In this document: piece by piece, positions 6,607-13,693 of the stretch
How positions within the stretch are numbered: the first letter of the stretch is position 1
How the letters are laid out: each line of letters starts with the position of its first letter
Source: DATCDE01 sp038252405
Lineage (GTDB): Bacteria; Actinomycetota; Actinomycetes; Prado026
Length of the DNA stretch: 16,145 nucleotides
Assembly (NCBI GenBank): GCA_038252405.1
Contig: JBBSAJ010000049.1
Coordinates: forward strand, 1 to 16,145
Direction: 5' to 3'
Position numbers and translations under genes: made by a program
The notes under the pieces: generated by a model
What the model was told of the DNA's origin: nothing
Databases searched by the model: none
The model's input: the letters and a program-made list of their open reading frames with translations, nothing else

Positions 6607-7241
6607 GCCCCGGCGCGGAGACCTCGCAGACCCTGGACCGCGGGCTGACCCTGCTGGAGCGGGTGGCCGGGACCCCGGGGGGTCTTACGGTGGCCGAGCT
6701 CGCGGTCGGGCTGGACGTCGGCCGCACGGTCGCCTACCGGCTGGTGGCCACCCTCGAGCAGCACGGACTGGTCCGGCGCGACGCCGAGGGCCGGGTGCGC
6801 CTCGGCCCCGGCGTGCTCGCGTTGGCCGCGGGCGTGCAGCCGCTGCTGCTGGCGGCGGCCACGCCCGTGCTGCGCCGGCTGGCCGAGGACGTCGGGGCGA
6901 CGGCGCACCTGACGGTGGCGGACGGCGACGAGGCGCTGGCCGTGGCCGTCGTCGAGCCGAGCTGGACGGCGTTCCACGTGGCCTACCGGGTCGGCAGCCG
7001 GCACCCGCTCGGCCGCGGGGCGGCCGGCCGCGCCGTCGTGCGGGCCGGTAGCGCGACCCCCGGCTGGGTGGTCTCGACCGGCGAGCTGCAGCAGGGCGCC
7101 AGCGGGATCGCCGCGCCGGTGCTGGGGGTGGCCGGCCTGCGGGCGGGGGTCGGGGTGGTCGCGCTGGGTGCCCTCGACGCCGACCAGGTCGGACCGCGGG
7201 TCGAGCTCGCCGCGGCCGAGCTGGCGGCTGCCCTGCGCTGA
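6603..7241 (+). CDS. IclR-type transcriptional regulator, short effector domain
   Basis: 212-residue DNA-binding protein. The N-terminal winged helix-turn-helix spans about residues 8-75 (SQTLDRGLTLLERVAG, then LTVAELAVGLDVGRTVAYRL, then the wing LVRRDAEGRVRLGPGVLALA), which is diagnostic for IclR. The effector domain follows (about 80-212) but is shorter than usual: IclR proteins typically have about 250 residues. The segment HPLGRGAAGRAVVRA corresponds to the effector-pocket region. The only start that keeps the whole winged helix is CTG 6603, which overlaps the DUF308 stop (CTGA); the first in-frame GTG, at 6663, would remove the first helix. Ligand and targets are unknown. The DUF308 gene is a likely target because the two are coupled. 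Confidence 0.82.
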   Translation: MSPGAETSQTLDRGLTLLERVAGTPGGLTVAELAVGLDVGRTVAYRLVATLEQHGLVRRDAEGRVRLGPGVLALAAGVQPLLLAAATPVLRRLAEDVGATAHLTVADGDEALAVAVVEPSWTAFHVAYRVGSRHPLGRGAAGRAVVRAGSATPGWVVSTGELQQGASGIAAPVLGVAGLRAGVGVVALGALDADQVGPRVELAAAELAAALR

Positions 7242-7259
7242 GCGGGCGGCCGCTCAGCG
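7236..7259. terminator. Bidirectional terminator hairpin between convergent genes
   Basis: CGCTGAGCGG (7236-7245) and CCGCTCAGCG (7250-7259) form a perfect 10-bp stem with a GCGG loop. The plus-strand TGA of the IclR-type gene (7239-7241) lies in the left arm, and the minus-strand TGA of the kinase-like gene (7254-7256) lies in the right arm. The hairpin can therefore end transcripts arriving from either side. Confidence 0.65.
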
Positions 7260-8147
7260 GCTGATCGGGCCCGGCAGCAGGAACGGGTAGTCCCGCCGGC
7301 GGACCCGCTGCTGCCACCAGCGGTCGGCTCGGCGCAGCCGCAGCAGCAGCTCCCACTGCCGCGCGTCGGAGGCGTAGTCGCGGGCCACCTCGTCCACCTC
7401 GAGCGGGCGGTCCGCCGGCTGCAGCACCCGGTTGGCGGCGGCCGCGACCGCGGGCACCCACGGCACCAGCCGCTCCTTGTGCAGGTTCGCGACCAGGTCG
7501 AGCAGCACGGTGCGCGGGTCGTGGTAGCGCTGCAGGATCCCCGGGACGACGAACCGGCGCAGTGGCGGCCGCAGGGCCCAGGGCGCCGCGGCGAGGAACA
7601 GGCCGACGTCCAGGGCCGGTCGCCCGTCCGGCTCGGTGAGCAGGGGGGTGGTGAGGTCGAAATAGACCAGCGTGCCGTCGGCGCGGACCGCCCAGTTCGA
7701 CAGCTGCCCGTCCAGGCCCAGGCCGGGGTCGACGACCGCCGCGACGTGGCCGGCCAGCTCGGCGAGCACCGGATGGTCCCCGTCCGGCGCGGTGCGGCGC
7801 AGCACCGAGGTCAGCAGGCTGTCCTCCGGGAGGGCCTCCTGGACCAGGTAGCCCACGACCGAGCGGTCGGGGGCGTCACTGTGCAGCAGCTCGCTGGGCA
7901 GCACGGGCAGGCCCCGCTCGGTGAGCGCCGCGACGTAGCGGTCGAGGACGTCGCGGTAGCGGTCGAACGCGGCCCGGTCGGGAAACCGGGGCAGCCGCTT
8001 GCAGGCGTGCGTGGGCTGCTCGGTCGGCCAGCCCACGACCAGGGTGATCTCCCCGTAGCCGAGCACCCGCAGCCCGTCGGCGCGGCCGGTCGCCAGCGAG
8101 TGGCGGACCGTCGTCTCGAGCCGGTCCAGCTCCTCCGGAGCGATCAC
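7254..8147 (-). CDS. Kinase-like fold protein, probably DUF6206 family
   Basis: 297-residue cytoplasmic protein that I associate with DUF6206 from memory. Its layout resembles aminoglycoside phosphotransferase/protein-kinase folds: a glycine-turn strand (LGYGEITLVVGW, 29-40), a Lys in THACKRLP (Lys50), a VVGYLVQEALP hinge (97-107), a catalytic-loop-like LDGQLSNWAV with Asp146 and Asn151, and VYFDLTTP with Asp164 in the DFG position. The catalytic HxD is altered to LDGQ, so it could be a small-molecule kinase or a pseudokinase. The C-terminal third is helical and rich in Arg and Trp. It starts with GTG overlapping the aminotransferase stop (GTGA), so the two are made together and probably act on one substrate. 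The kinase reading is inference from motifs. Confidence 0.78.
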   Translation of the reverse strand: MIAPEELDRLETTVRHSLATGRADGLRVLGYGEITLVVGWPTEQPTHACKRLPRFPDRAAFDRYRDVLDRYVAALTERGLPVLPSELLHSDAPDRSVVGYLVQEALPEDSLLTSVLRRTAPDGDHPVLAELAGHVAAVVDPGLGLDGQLSNWAVRADGTLVYFDLTTPLLTEPDGRPALDVGLFLAAAPWALRPPLRRFVVPGILQRYHDPRTVLLDLVANLHKERLVPWVPAVAAAANRVLQPADRPLEVDEVARDYASDARQWELLLRLRRADRWWQQRVRRRDYPFLLPGPISR

Positions 8148-9352
8148 CCCAGCGCCTTGCGGACGACGCCCAGCAGCTCGTCGACCTCGTCGTCCGAGAT
8201 GACCAGCGGCGGCAGCAGCTGCAGCACCGACGGGTCGTTGTTGGCGAACACCGCGAACACCCCGGCCTTGATCAGCTGGCCGGCGGCCGCGACCCCGCCG
8301 TAGGGCTCCTCCGACTTCAGCCCCATGAACAGCCCGCGCCGCCGCAGCGTGTAGGGCAGCCCGGCCAGGCCCTCCTCGAAGGTCTCGCCGAGGGTGCGCA
8401 CCCGCTCCAGGAAGCCGGGCTGCTCGAGGATGTCCAGCACGGTCAGGGCGGCGACACAGCCGAGCTCGGCACCGCCGAACGTCGACACGTGCACGAACGG
8501 GTGCTCGTCGAGGACCGCGTGCGCCTCCCGGGTCATCAGCGCCGCGGTGATCGGGAACAGCCCTCCGGACAGGCCCTTCGCGGTCAGCACGACGTCCGGC
8601 TCGAGGCCCTCCTGCTGGTGGAACCAGACCGTGCCGGTGCGGCCCAGGCCGGTCTGGACCTCGTCGAGGACGAACAGCGCCCCCCGCTCGCGGCACCGGG
8701 CCTGGACGCCGGCCAGGTAGCCAGGCTCGGGGATCGGCATCCCGAGCGTGGCCGGGATCGGCTCGAGCAGCACGGCCGCGGTGGTGTCGTCCAGCGCGGC
8801 GTCGAGGGCGGTCAGGTCGTTGAACGGGACCTGCGTGAACCCGGGCAGGTTCGGCCCGAACGGGTCCCGGTACTGCGCGTCGCCGGAGGCCATGGCCAGG
8901 CCGGTGTGACCGTGGTAGCCGCCCACCGCGGAGATGACGCCGGTCCGCCCGGTGCTGGCCCGGGCCACCTTCAGTGCCACGTCGACGATCTCGCCGCCGC
9001 CCACGCCGAAGACCACGCTGGGTAGCCGGCCACCGGTGGTCGCAGCGAGCCGCTCGGCCAGCTTGGCCCGCCAGCCGGAGACCAGGTGGTCGTTGCCGAT
9101 GTCGACCGAGCCGATGGCCTCCTGAAGCGCGGCCACCACCCGTGGGTTGCGATGGCCCAGGTTGAACACCCCGCCGTTGCAGTGGCAGTTGAAGTACCGG
9201 CGTCCGTCGAAGGCGTCGTGGAAGAACACCCCGGCGCGCTCGCCCATGACGATGTCCGCGCCGAGGGTCGACAGCAAGGTGGCCTTGCCGCGGTCGACCC
9301 GCTCGGCGAACGCGGCCACGGTGGCGTCCCGGTCCGGGTACGGCTGCTGCAT
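8144..9352 (-). CDS. Class III PLP-dependent aminotransferase
   Basis: 402-residue cytoplasmic aminotransferase of the acetylornithine/4-aminobutyrate (class III, fold type I) group. PLP ligands visible are Tyr146-His147 in GGYHGHTG, Asp230 in LFVLDEVQTG and the Schiff-base Lys259 in LTAKGLSGG. The FGGAELGC segment and GLFMGLK follow, as expected. The N-terminal third is unusual: the phosphate-cup motif, normally NSG(T/S)EA-E, reads GVGGGEIVDVALK (about 116-128), and FNCHCNGGVFNLGHR carries two extra Cys. ATG 9352 has AAGGAGG 5 bases upstream. It lies between an Lrp-type regulator (73-base gap) and a kinase-like gene (4-base overlap). Substrate is unknown; class III enzymes use omega-amino groups, so it is not an obvious tyrosine aminotransferase for the neighbouring pathway. 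Confidence 0.92.
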   Translation of the reverse strand: MQQPYPDRDATVAAFAERVDRGKATLLSTLGADIVMGERAGVFFHDAFDGRRYFNCHCNGGVFNLGHRNPRVVAALQEAIGSVDIGNDHLVSGWRAKLAERLAATTGGRLPSVVFGVGGGEIVDVALKVARASTGRTGVISAVGGYHGHTGLAMASGDAQYRDPFGPNLPGFTQVPFNDLTALDAALDDTTAAVLLEPIPATLGMPIPEPGYLAGVQARCRERGALFVLDEVQTGLGRTGTVWFHQQEGLEPDVVLTAKGLSGGLFPITAALMTREAHAVLDEHPFVHVSTFGGAELGCVAALTVLDILEQPGFLERVRTLGETFEEGLAGLPYTLRRRGLFMGLKSEEPYGGVAAAGQLIKAGVFAVFANNDPSVLQLLPPLVISDDEVDELLGVVRKALG

Positions 9353-9425
9353 GAGCGCCTCCTTCGTCGCACCGAACGCTAGGGCTACGCCCGGCAGCCC
9401 GGCCAGGGCCGACGGTCCCTGGCGA

Positions 9426-9890
9426 TCAGTCCGCTGCGGCGGCCAGCACGACGGGCAGCACCCGGTACGGGACGACCGTCTCGAGCGCGATCACGGTCGA
9501 GGTCCGCTCCACCGCCTCGACCGCCACGATGGCGTCGATCACTCGCTGCAGGTCGGCGTTGGACCGCGCGACCACCCGGCACAGGAAGTCCCCGGACCCG
9601 GTGATGGTGTGCACCTCGAGCACCTCGGGGATCGCCGCGAGCTGCTCGCCGAGCGGGTCGTGGCCACGGATCTGCCGGATGCCCAGCGTCACGAACCCGG
9701 TGACCGTGTAGCCGAGCGCGGCCGGGTCGACCTCGGGGCCCCAGCCCTGGATGACGCCGGAGTGCTCCAGCTTGTCCAGCCGGGCTTGCACGGTGCCGCG
9801 GGCGACCCCGAGGCGGCGGGAGGCGGCCAGCACCCCGACCCGCGGCTCGGCGGTGAACAGCGCGATCAGTCGAGCGTCCAGCTGGTCCAT
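9426..9890 (-). CDS. Lrp/AsnC family transcriptional regulator
   Basis: 154-residue regulator. The N-terminal helix-turn-helix (about 1-55: MDQLDARLIALFTAEPRVGV, then LGVARGTVQARLDKLEHSGVI) is followed by a RAM effector domain from about residue 68 (VTGFVTLGIRQI, VLEVHTITGSGDFLCRVVA, TVIALETVVPYR), where amino acids or related metabolites bind. Length is typical. ATG 9890 has GGAGG 8 bases upstream. It is divergent from hppD, with the palindrome GGACAAGTTGTCC between them, and upstream of the aminotransferase on its own strand. I infer that it senses tyrosine or a pathway intermediate and controls hppD, and perhaps the permease at 11215, which has a matching site. Control of the aminotransferase is possible but no matching site was seen before it. 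Confidence 0.93.
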   Translation of the reverse strand: MDQLDARLIALFTAEPRVGVLAASRRLGVARGTVQARLDKLEHSGVIQGWGPEVDPAALGYTVTGFVTLGIRQIRGHDPLGEQLAAIPEVLEVHTITGSGDFLCRVVARSNADLQRVIDAIVAVEAVERTSTVIALETVVPYRVLPVVLAAAAD

Positions 9891-9954
9891 CGATCGGCCT
9901 CCGCAGGGGGTGGGCAGGGTGCTGCCTGGGATCCGACGGCCGCGGTCAGCAGGC

Positions 9955-9967
9955 GGACAAGTTGTCC
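9955..9967. promoter_or_regulatory. Putative Lrp/AsnC operator upstream of hppD
   Basis: GGACAA-G-TTGTCC is a perfect 6-1-6 palindrome in the 132-base gap between the divergent Lrp-type gene and hppD. It lies 55-68 bases before the hppD ATG. For hppD, a -35-like TTGCGC (9985-9990) and a -10-like AATGCT (10009-10014), 18 bases apart, would put it just upstream of the promoter. Ownership by the adjacent regulator is inferred. Confidence 0.55.
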
Positions 9968-10022
9968 AGTCAACCAGACGACCGTTGCGCATCCTGCCAG
10001 GACTGCCCAATGCTCCCGTTCC

Positions 10023-11156
10023 ATGACGACGCCCACCGCACCGCTGTCCGCCAGCCGCACCGACGACGACGCGTTCCCGGTCAAGGGGATGGACGCCGTC
10101 GTTTTCGCCGTCGGGAACGCCAAGCAGGCGGCGCACTACTACTCGACCGCGTTCGGCATGCGCTGCGTGGCCTACTGCGGTCCGGAGACCGGGGTGCGCG
10201 ACGAGGCGGCCTACGTGCTGGAGTCGGGCAGCGCCCGGTTCGTGCTCCGTGGCCCGGTGCACGCCGGCACCGACCTGGGCCGGCAGGTGGCCGACCACGG
10301 CGACGGGGTGGTCGACCTGGCCCTGGAGGTGCCGGACGTCGAGCAGGCGTTCCGCTACGCCGTCGCGCATGGCGCCCGCGTGCTGGAGGAGCCGCTCGTG
10401 CTCGAGGACGAGCACGGCACGGTGGTGCGCGCCGCGATCGCCACCTACGGAGAGACCCGGCACTCGCTGGTGGACCGGAGCAACTACTCGGGGCCCTACC
10501 TGCCCGGCTACGTGGCCCGCGAGCCTATCGTGGCGCCGCCGTCCCAGCGGTTCTTCACCGCGATCGACCACTGCGTGGGCAACGTCGAGCTCGGCCACAT
10601 GGACGAGTGGGTCGACTTCTACCACCGGGTCATGGGCTTCACGAACATGAAGGAGTTCGTGGGTGACGACATCGCCACCGAGTACTCGGCGCTGATGTCG
10701 AAGGTGGTCGCCGACGGCACCCGCAAGGTGAAGTTCCCGATCAACGAGCCGGCCATCGCCAAGAGGAAGTCCCAGATCGACGAGTACCTGGAGTTCTACG
10801 GCGGGGCCGGCGTCCAGCACATCGCCTTGAACAGCAACGACATCGTCGCCACCGTCCGGGCCATGCGCGCACAAGGCATCGAGTTCCTGGACACCCCCGG
10901 CTCGTACTACGACACCCTCGGCGAGTGGGTCGGCGACACCCGGGTCCCGGTGGACACGCTGCGCGAGCTGAAGATCCTGGCCGACCGGGACGAGGACGGC
11001 TACCTGCTGCAGATCTTCACCAAGCCGGTGCAGGACCGCCCCACCGTGTTCTTCGAGATCATCGAGCGGCACGGGTCGATGGGCTTCGGCAAGGGCAACT
11101 TCAAGGCGCTGTTCGAGGCGATCGAGCGCGAGCAGGAGCGCCGCGGCAACCTCTGA
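10023..11156 (+). CDS. hppD: 4-hydroxyphenylpyruvate dioxygenase
   Basis: Non-haem Fe(II) enzyme that converts 4-hydroxyphenylpyruvate and O2 to homogentisate and CO2, the second step of tyrosine degradation. 377 residues, a normal length. It has two vicinal-oxygen-chelate domains: the N-terminal one from about residue 20 (KGMDAVVFAVGNAKQAAHYY) and the catalytic one from about 178. The iron ligands are readable as His183 (AIDHCVGNV), His266 (VQHIALN) and Glu345 (FFEIIER). The C-terminal signature GSMGFGKGNFKALFEAIE is intact. ATG 10023 has no Shine-Dalgarno sequence, and the -10-like element 8 bases upstream suggests a leaderless or near-leaderless mRNA. It is divergent from the Lrp-type regulator and followed by a strong hairpin and an MFS permease. 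Confidence 0.97.
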   Translation: MTTPTAPLSASRTDDDAFPVKGMDAVVFAVGNAKQAAHYYSTAFGMRCVAYCGPETGVRDEAAYVLESGSARFVLRGPVHAGTDLGRQVADHGDGVVDLALEVPDVEQAFRYAVAHGARVLEEPLVLEDEHGTVVRAAIATYGETRHSLVDRSNYSGPYLPGYVAREPIVAPPSQRFFTAIDHCVGNVELGHMDEWVDFYHRVMGFTNMKEFVGDDIATEYSALMSKVVADGTRKVKFPINEPAIAKRKSQIDEYLEFYGGAGVQHIALNSNDIVATVRAMRAQGIEFLDTPGSYYDTLGEWVGDTRVPVDTLRELKILADRDEDGYLLQIFTKPVQDRPTVFFEIIERHGSMGFGKGNFKALFEAIEREQERRGNL

Positions 11157-11162
11157 CCGACC

Positions 11163-11204
11163 TGTCAGGGTGAGGACGACGAATACGCCGTCCTCACCCT
11201 GACA
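11163..11204 (+). terminator. 16-bp perfect hairpin after hppD
   Basis: TGTCAGGGTGAGGACG (11163-11178) and its exact reverse complement (11189-11204) form a 16-bp stem with a 10-base loop, 6 bases after the hppD stop. No U-tract follows. It should stop or slow transcription between hppD and the permease, whose start lies only 10 bases further on. The right arm runs into the operator-like site at 11199-11213. Confidence 0.7.
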
Positions 11205-11213
11205 AGTTGGCAG
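11199..11213. promoter_or_regulatory. Second operator-like site, matching the hppD operator
   Basis: CTGACAAGTTGGCAG is a 15-bp palindrome with one mismatched pair, centred on G11206. Its core GACAAGTTG is identical to the core of the site at 9955-9967. It sits immediately before the permease start, so a bound regulator would block its expression. Assignment to the Lrp-type regulator is inferred. Confidence 0.45.
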
Positions 11214-11214
11214 G

Positions 11215-12468
11215 ATGCCCCCCGTGACCCAAGCCGTCGACGCGCTCCAGGAGCCCACCCGGCGGGTCGGCCGCGGCTATCTCACGATCATCGCGCTGGC
11301 GAACCTCGGCACGATGATCGCCTTCTTCACGCCGATCCAGAACCTGCTGCCCCGGCTGGCCGAGCAGGTGAGCGGGGGCATGAGCAAGGAGACCGCGCTG
11401 GCCTGGATCACCGGCGCGGGGGCGTTCGTCTCGGTGGTGGCCAACCCGCTCGCGGGTGCCCTGTCGGACCGGACGACGTCCCGCCTCGGGCGCCGCCGTC
11501 CGTGGGTGCTCGGGGGGGCCGTGCTCGGCCTGGTCAGCATCGCGCTGCTGCCCACGCAGGGCACCGTGCTCGGGCTGGCGCTGCTGTGGGGGGTCAGCCA
11601 GGCCACGGTGAACGCCTCCTACGCGGCGATCACGGCTTCCATCCCCGACCAGGTCCCGGTGAGCCAGCGCGGGACCGCCTCGGGAGTGGTCGGGCTCGCG
11701 CAGACCCTCGGCGTCGTGGTCGGGGTGGCGATCGTGTCGTTCGTCGTCACCGGCCTGGGTGCGGGCTCCCTGGTCACCGGCGTCCTGTTCCTGCTGCTCG
11801 CGCTGCCGTTCGTGCTGCGGCTGCGGGACCCGGTGCTGCCGAAGGAGCGGCGGCCGCCCCTCGTGCTGGGGGAGTTCCTGCGCGGGTTCTGGGTCAGCCC
11901 CCGGGAGTACCCGGACTTCGGGTGGGCGTGGCTCACCCGGTTCCTCATCTCCCTGTCCAACGCGATGGCGACCTTGTACCTGCTGTTCTTCCTCAAGGAC
12001 AAGGTCGGCTACGCCAACCCGGAGCAGGGACAGACGGTGCTCATCGGGCTGTACGCGCTGGGCACGATCCTCACGGCGGTGATCGGCGGCCGGATGTCCG
12101 ACGCCAGCGGACGCCGCAAGGTGTACGTGATCGCGTCGTCCGCCGTCATGGCGGTTGCCGGGGTGATCCTGGCGGTCGCGCCGACCTTCCCGGCCGCCAT
12201 GGTGGCGGCGCTCGTGCTCGGCGCGGGCTACGGGGTGTACCTCGCGGTCGACCAGGCGCTCATCACCCAGGTGCTGCCGGCCGCACAGGACCGCGCGCGC
12301 GACCTCGGGGTCATCAACATCGCCAACTCGGCACCCCAGGTGCTCGCCCCGGTGATCGCGGCACCGATCGTCACCCACCTGGGGGGCTACCCGATGCTCT
12401 ACCTGGGCACCGCGGTCGTCGCGGTGGTGTCCGGGGCCCTGGTGACGAAGATCCGCTCGGTGCCCTGA
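11215..12468 (+). CDS. MFS transporter linked to the homogentisate pathway
   Basis: 417-residue inner-membrane permease with about 12 hydrophobic segments. Motif A after TM2 is strong (NPLAGALSDRTTSRLGRRRP), and the repeated version in the second half reads GGRMSDASGRRK. The RLGRRRPW form is shared with sugar-type MFS members, but the setting between hppD and fahA suggests uptake or efflux of tyrosine, hydroxyphenylpyruvate, homogentisate or a related aromatic acid. The start could be ATG 11215 or GTG 11224; the latter has AGGA 8 bases upstream, while the former has no separate ribosome site. An operator-like palindrome (11199-11213) overlaps the start region and a large hairpin separates it from hppD, so it probably has its own control. 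It converges on fahA, 9 bases apart. Confidence 0.88.
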   Translation: MPPVTQAVDALQEPTRRVGRGYLTIIALANLGTMIAFFTPIQNLLPRLAEQVSGGMSKETALAWITGAGAFVSVVANPLAGALSDRTTSRLGRRRPWVLGGAVLGLVSIALLPTQGTVLGLALLWGVSQATVNASYAAITASIPDQVPVSQRGTASGVVGLAQTLGVVVGVAIVSFVVTGLGAGSLVTGVLFLLLALPFVLRLRDPVLPKERRPPLVLGEFLRGFWVSPREYPDFGWAWLTRFLISLSNAMATLYLLFFLKDKVGYANPEQGQTVLIGLYALGTILTAVIGGRMSDASGRRKVYVIASSAVMAVAGVILAVAPTFPAAMVAALVLGAGYGVYLAVDQALITQVLPAAQDRARDLGVINIANSAPQVLAPVIAAPIVTHLGGYPMLYLGTAVVAVVSGALVTKIRSVP

Positions 12469-12477
12469 CCGGACGGC

Positions 12478-13692
12478 TCAGCCGAGGGCCGGCTCGATCC
12501 GGCCGGACACCTCGCCCAGCGTGATCGTGGTGCCGTCCGGGCCGGGGGCGCTGGCGCGCAGCACCACCGTGTCGCCGTCCTCGAGGAAGGTCCGGGCCTG
12601 ACCCGAGCCCAGCTGCAGCGGCTCCCGGCCACCCCAGCTGAGCTCGAGCAGCGAGCCGCGCTGGTCGCGCTCCCGACCCGAGACGGTGCCCGAGGCGAAC
12701 AGGTCGCCGGTGCGCAGCGACGCGCCGTTCACGGTGAGGTGGGCCAGCTGCTGGCCCGGCGTCCAGTACATGGTGCGAAACGGCGGGCGGGAGACGACCT
12801 CGCCGTCCAGCTCGACCTCCATGGCCAGGTCGAGCGACCACGGGTCCGGGTCGGCGAGGTAGGCCACCGGCGTCGGGTCCTGCGCCGGCGGCGCCACCCG
12901 GGCCGCGGCCAGCGCGGCGAGCGGAGTCACCCAGGCGGACACCGACGTGGCGAAGGACTTGGCGAGGAAGGGCCCCAGCGGCTGGTACTCGAAGGCCTGG
13001 ATGTCCCTGGCCGACCAGTCGTTGACCAGGACGACGCCGAACACGTGCTCGGCGAAGGCGGTGGCGGGCACCGGGGTGCCCAGCGCGGACGGCGCCCCCA
13101 CGACGAACCCGACCTCGGCCTCGATGTCCAGCCGCCGGGACCGGCCGAACACCGGCGGCAGGTCCGGGGAGGGGCGGAGCTGGCCGCTCGGCCGGACCAC
13201 GGGGGTGCCGCTGACCACGACGGTGCCGGCCCGGCCGTGGTAGCCGATCGGCAGGTGCTTCCAGCTCTGCGGCAGCTCGGCGGCGTCCGGCCGGAAGATC
13301 TTCCCGACGTTCTCGGCGTGCGCCTGCGAGGAGTAGAAGTCGACGTAGTCGGCGACCTCCCAGGCCAGATGCAGCCGGACCTCCGACAGGGGGAACAGGT
13401 GTGGCTGCACCGAGTCCCGGAAGCTGGGCTCGGCGAGCAGGTCGGTGACCCGTTCGCGCACCTCGGCCCACGCAGCCGGACCGAGGGCCAGGAACTCGTT
13501 GAGGCTCGGCCGGGCCAGCACGTGCCCGTGCGGCACCGACACCCGGGCCAGGTCGAGGACGTGGTCGCCGATGCGTACCCCGCACCGCGGCTGGTCGCCC
13601 GGCCGGGAGAACACGCCGTAGGGCAGGTGCCGGACCCCGAAACCCGATCCCTGCGGGACGGGCGCCCAGGTGTCCGCCGAGGTCGCGGTCAC
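12478..13692 (-). CDS. fahA: Fumarylacetoacetase
   Basis: Hydrolyses 4-fumarylacetoacetate to fumarate and acetoacetate, the last step of tyrosine degradation; cytoplasmic and metal dependent. 404 residues, normal length. The N-terminal SH3-like domain (about 15-110) includes GFGVRHLPYGVFS. Residues expected from the mouse enzyme are present with a constant shift: metal ligands Asp118 (DYVDFYSS), Glu191 and Glu193 (LDIEAEVGF) and Asp225 (VNDWSARD), plus catalytic His125 and Lys245 (GPFLAKSFATS). GTG 13692 starts one base after the stop of the upstream 284-residue gene, whose last codons supply AAGGAG as ribosome site, so the two are coupled. It converges on the MFS gene. Confidence 0.96.
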   Translation of the reverse strand: MTATSADTWAPVPQGSGFGVRHLPYGVFSRPGDQPRCGVRIGDHVLDLARVSVPHGHVLARPSLNEFLALGPAAWAEVRERVTDLLAEPSFRDSVQPHLFPLSEVRLHLAWEVADYVDFYSSQAHAENVGKIFRPDAAELPQSWKHLPIGYHGRAGTVVVSGTPVVRPSGQLRPSPDLPPVFGRSRRLDIEAEVGFVVGAPSALGTPVPATAFAEHVFGVVLVNDWSARDIQAFEYQPLGPFLAKSFATSVSAWVTPLAALAAARVAPPAQDPTPVAYLADPDPWSLDLAMEVELDGEVVSRPPFRTMYWTPGQQLAHLTVNGASLRTGDLFASGTVSGRERDQRGSLLELSWGGREPLQLGSGQARTFLEDGDTVVLRASAPGPDGTTITLGEVSGRIEPALG

Positions 13693-13693
13693 G

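Noticed and set aside
8144..9352. Aminotransferase as the tyrosine aminotransferase of the neighbouring pathway
   Set aside because: Its motifs are class III (omega-amino type), not class I/II aromatic aminotransferase, and it is coupled to a kinase-like gene instead.
9147..10022. In-frame upstream extension of hppD
   Set aside because: It runs through the aminotransferase start and the Lrp-type gene on the other strand; the HPPD family begins at ATG 10023.
12462..12489. Possible terminator between the permease and fahA (GCCCT...AGGGC with inner GGCT-C-AGCC)
   Set aside because: The stems are only 4-5 bp and interrupted; not strong enough to call.
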